Shown here piece by piece: positions 60,622 to 64,000 of a stretch of 64,000 nt of DNA. This DNA is from Primulina eburnea (taxonomy: Eukaryota; Streptophyta; Magnoliopsida; Lamiales; Gesneriaceae): the NCBI RefSeq assembly GCF_022965805.1, contig NC_133105.1:496001-560000 (forward strand), given 5' to 3'. Position numbers and translations under genes: made by a program. The notes under the pieces were generated by a model, which did no database searches, was not told the DNA's origin, and saw only the letters and a list, made by a program, of their open reading frames with translations. Numbering within the stretch: position 1 is the stretch's first letter; each line of letters starts with the position of its first letter.

Positions 60622-62315
60622 TTAATTGCATTGTAGCCCCTTAACTATCCTCCATTTGTCAGTTAAATCCTTTGCAATGTTGACTGCGTCTGATGAAACA
60701 CCGACGAGTCCTCTTCTCGTGAACCCTACCGCATACAGTCGTTCGCTCCTTTCCAACCATTTGGGAAAGTTGCATGCCCCAATTAAAAATATCTCGATTA
60801 CACCTTCAACGTCAATTAATATAACAATTGATAAAAAAACTAAAAAAACACATGCAATGTCACCAAAAAAAAAAAAAACCCGTCCAAACAATGTTTCCAT
60901 TCCACATCTAGCTTCGAGCACTGTTTGAGTCATGTGTGGAATCATTCAAGCATTATCAAACACATTCGAGTATTGTTCAGTACTTCAGTTATACCGAAGG
61001 CCGTTAATTTAAATCAGAAATCCCTTAAATATTCAAATTAATTTATAACATGTTCAAAATAAGTACGCCATATAAAATTATGTTAAATATTGTCTTATTT
61101 TGATCATTAAATTTTATTGAGACACAATCTCAGTATTTTCTGTACTTTCGATTACACACCTTGAGTCAACCAGGCACATTGTTCCTGTATCCAGTTGCCA
61201 AGATAATTGAATCAAATTCCTTCTCCTCGCCATCCACGAATCTTGCCCCGTCTGTGTTATCTCCTTCACTCCTTCCATCACCTACAACATTGATATTTGC
61301 AAAAGAAAATAATGATACAAGATAGTCAAATGTTAAGCAATGCAGGCCTCTGATCATATATATCGCTAACGAGTTCATTTATTATGTGCAATTTACCTTA
61401 ATTTTACAGGATTTGATCTGAGAAAAGGGCTCCAGCATCGAGTACCGGTGTTTTCCCAGTGGCGTTTTTAAGCTCGAGTGGGCCGGTTTCCGGTCGCCGG
61501 AGATTTAATTCATCAGTGTTGCTTAAGGTGAGGTTAGCCACCAGCAAGAGGAACTTTTAGATAAGTTTTAATGGCAAATATTTCAGAAGTGCCACTGCTA
61601 TTGTAAATGTTGAGATCCCAAACATTTCTCTCGGTAAAATATGGACCTGGATGATCAAAAAATACATTTAGTTTTATCAAATTTGTTAACAAATGGATAA
61701 TGGGATTATTATAAGTAATTTGAAAAGTGTTTCTTACAGAGTTTCTGACCACCATGTGAGGGTTTGCATTATGACTACAGAGATCTAAGCTTACTTCCAT
61801 ACCAGAATTTCCACAGCCCACGACCAAAACTCTTTGATTCTGAAACTCGGAGCCCGATTTATAAACATTGGTACGCATGACGGGCCCTTGGAATTCATCC
61901 ATCCTTTGAATTTCTGGTATAAGGGGTTCGGCATTCAAAATCCAGTGACAGAATCAAGTTCCGCTCTGGAAACAGACTGATTGAATATTGGGTCGATATC
62001 AAAGTGTTTTGCGTAAGACTCCATGTACGAAACAAACTGATGTTTAGTGGGGTACTTGGGGAAATTTTCAGGGAAACTAAGTAATGAGAGTTGGCAAAAT
62101 TGCGTGGGGAGATGGAGTTTGTGGCAATCGTAGGTTCTTTTTTGCCATAAAGAAGCTATGCAATCGGTCCTTTCGAGAATTACAGAAGAAACGCCATTTT
62201 CTTGAAGGCATGCTGCTACTGCTAGGCCCGAGGGCCCTGCGCCTACGATTATAGGACCGGTGGGAAACAAACTTTTCGTTTTACCATTTCCATCTTCTTT
62301 TTTACAAGCACCCAT
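60622..62315 (-). pseudogene. YUCCA-type flavin monooxygenase pseudogene
   Basis: YUCCA enzymes make indole-3-acetic acid from indole-3-pyruvate. The 5' part (62315-61938) is intact: [12 protein letters not shown], the FAD motif [13 protein letters not shown], then [20 protein letters not shown]. About 45 residues are then missing between VTGF and NAEPLIPEI, with an in-frame stop at the junction. The NADPH motif [17 protein letters not shown] survives near 61800-61850. An intron follows (donor after VVRNS at about 61740, acceptor near 61651). The next exon reads [17 protein letters not shown] and has a stop soon after, then a one-base insertion near 61430. The next exon (about 61275-61155) has two frameshifts around [10 protein letters not shown]. 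The last exon (60760-60622) keeps VGFTRRGLVGVSSDAVNIAK. It cannot make a full enzyme. Confidence 0.88.
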
Positions 62316-62769
62316 TTAGAAAAATGAGCCAAGAAACGGTGGAGAGTTCAAGAAATGAATCAGTAGAAAAGAAGAGCAGGATGCGCGATAGTGAACATAT
62401 AGAAGAACATGGGTCAAATCAGTGTTTTTTCAATTTATATGCATGCTTTTTCGATGCATGTGTTGAAATAGAGCGGAGTTGAGGCGTGAAGGTGAAGGAA
62501 ACCCTGTTTCTCTGTATCTCAAGGCATTTTCTTCTCCACTTTATGTCTGCAGATGTCCGAGTTACAGAAAAGTGGTAAGAACACATATATATATATATAT
62601 ATATATTCTGATCGAATACAACATTACCCATCTGGTTAGTATACGTGTGTGTTTTACTTATAACTACCCTTTGTGGAATTTTTAATAATTACATCATTGG
62701 ACCAAGTAAGGTAATACCGATACGTGGCTCTATCTTGTCAAAGTTGATCAAGAAAACACTGACCATTTT

Positions 62770-62773
<4 letters not shown>

Positions 62774-62814
<41 letters not shown>
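62774..62814. repeat. (TAA)n microsatellite, about 13 units
   Basis: A perfect TAA run of about 41 bp. Confidence 0.95.
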
Positions 62815-62815
<1 letters not shown>

Positions 62816-63039
62816 GTAATATGAATGTGTAATATTTTTATATTGTTATATGAAAAAAATTTGAAATTCACACGTGAGCTCGATCATACTTATTCATGAG
62901 CACTTTAATTATACATGCACACCAACAATAAAACATTATTTAGTCAGCAAGGTTGATATTTTTTTCCCCACATATCGCTGATGATGTATATATATAATAA
63001 TGGGAAGGATTTGAAAGAAATAAATGATTTGTGTCGTTA

Positions 63040-63255
63040 ATGATTTGATCCTGGTAAATCGAGTGAGTTGAATCGAGATAATGCAACAGATGATGATATA
63101 AGTATTGTGTGAAAGAAATGAGTAAGGGATATATTTATGAATTATGACTTCTACTGTGACATGCAGACAAAAAGATGAACTCGTGAATATGCGTCAGAAA
63201 AGTGTCCGGCGTAGCCACTTCGAAGCTTACGACGCAAGTGAAAAAGAAAGGTAAA
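63040..63255 (+). mobile_element. Diverged L2-family LTR fragment
   Basis: It starts TGATTTGATCCTGGTAAATC, and GATGAACTCGTGAATATGCG with the GTGTCCGGCGTAGCCACTTC block follows, in the order seen in the two longer L2 copies. It is truncated on the right. Confidence 0.45.
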
Positions 63256-63698
63256 TTAGTAGATATACATCTCATTTACAGGTTCTGGAATTATTCCTGG
63301 CTGAAACTACTTGGGCCCATATTTTAGGTAACGTAGATTTTGTATAATTTGATTGGATTCTGGACGAATGAGTCTCATTTACATGGATCTAGCTTTTAAT
63401 TTTGTATGAATATATGATAATTGTTTCCTTGGTTAAAAGTTGTACTTAACGACAATTTCTAAATAACAAAATTTCAAAATCGTCCAGAAATTCCAAATTG
63501 ATCAATAGAAAATTAAAATAAGTTCAAATAGGAAATAATTTCTTCAGATAATAATGTTATTATTTTTTAGATATTATGGAACTAGTTTCTTCAAGAAACA
63601 AATTAAAATATGGAACTAGTTTCTTCAAGAAAATAGATATTATTGGGCTGCGAGGTTACACTGTTTTATATAAGCTATATACGGCTTTTACAGCATAG

Positions 63699-63770
63699 GC
63701 GTTTGTAGTCCAACGGTTAGGATAATTGCCTTCCAAGCAATAGACCCGGGTTCGACTCCCGGCAAACGCA
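63699..63770 (+). tRNA. tRNA-Gly (anticodon TCC)
   Basis: 72 nt with an acceptor stem GCGTTTG/CAAACGC, a D-arm around GTCCAACGGTTAGGA, an anticodon stem TTGC/GCAA holding loop CTTCCAA with anticodon TCC, and a T-arm CCGGG-TTCGACT-CCCGG. There is no intron. The A and B boxes (TAGTCCAACGG and GGTTCGACTCC) are intact and a T run follows (CATTTTTGG), as expected for a Pol III terminator. It looks functional. Confidence 0.97.
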
Positions 63771-64000
63771 TCCATTTTTGGCTTGAATTATGAAATTCTT
63801 AGGAATCATACATTACGATGGGGTAATTTACTTCAATTTTTATCGCAACATTTTTCAAGAAATACCTTCTTAACATAATTTAGAATCAACCAACTTGACT
63901 GTTACAAATTTGATGAACACCACATAACAGTTTTTCAGAAGCATTATCTCATCGCGCACACTTCACTTTTTTTCAACAATTTCATAAAAGTCGAGAATTC
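63771..64000. other. 3' flank of the tRNA gene to window end
   Basis: AT-rich sequence with no visible feature. Confidence 0.5.

Larger units (their letters stand above)
62316..63698. other. Spacer upstream of the tRNA gene
   Basis: It contains a TA run (62584-62606), a TAA microsatellite and a diverged L2 LTR fragment. Open frames at 62419-62685 have no recognisable domain. Confidence 0.5.

Noticed and set aside
60626..60928. Plus-strand frame of 100 codons
   Set aside because: It is antisense to the last YUCCA pseudogene exon, whose coding similarity is on the minus strand.

Overview
This window is nuclear DNA from a eudicot plant, most likely an asterid and perhaps Lamiales or Gesneriaceae; the family placement is inference from the repeat families. 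Genes carry GT-AG introns, the spacers are AT-rich and full of MITEs, retrotransposon remnants and microsatellites, and the proteins (AP-4 beta, P-class PPR, AGD14-type ArfGAP, EPCR-type enhancer of polycomb, GA3ox, YUCCA) are plant-specific in form. All exon joins below were placed by reading splice sites and checking that the codon phase closes.

Layout. 1-1738 is the 3' part of an AP-4 complex beta gene (+). 3700-6251 is a PPR gene (+). From about 6500 to 12300 lies a nested transposon block: a decayed Copia pol fragment split by a 1.4-kb solo LTR with a perfect target duplication, then a probable Helitron with its own tandem repeats and a nested MITE. 12322-12893 is a decayed molybdate-transporter copy. 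Three minus-strand genes follow: a small cysteine-rich thionin-like peptide (13395-13804), an AGD14-like ArfGAP (14531-17413) and an EPCR/enhancer-of-polycomb-like gene (19586-25844). A TIR element at 27381-28510 carries a captured host exon and a glycine-rich repeat. A plus-strand lysine/alanine-rich conserved protein (29823-32541) and a class B DnaJ gene (33578-35345) converge on a minus-strand membrane RING-H2 E3 ligase gene (35991-38552). About 40960-48000 is a decayed endogenous pararetrovirus (Caulimoviridae) on the minus strand, broken by a MITE and a solo LTR. Then come a PP2A B' (B56) subunit gene (48906-51339, +), a gibberellin 3-oxidase gene (52860-54491, +), a long AT-rich spacer, a YUCCA pseudogene (60622-62315, -) and a tRNA-Gly(TCC) gene (63699-63770, +).

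The genes do not form a pathway; they are independent housekeeping, regulatory and hormone genes. The most distinctive parts are the mobile DNA: one MITE family with about twelve copies, a gene-capturing TIR element, a solo LTR holding an array of short inverted repeats just after its TATA box, and the pararetrovirus with a recognisable promoter.
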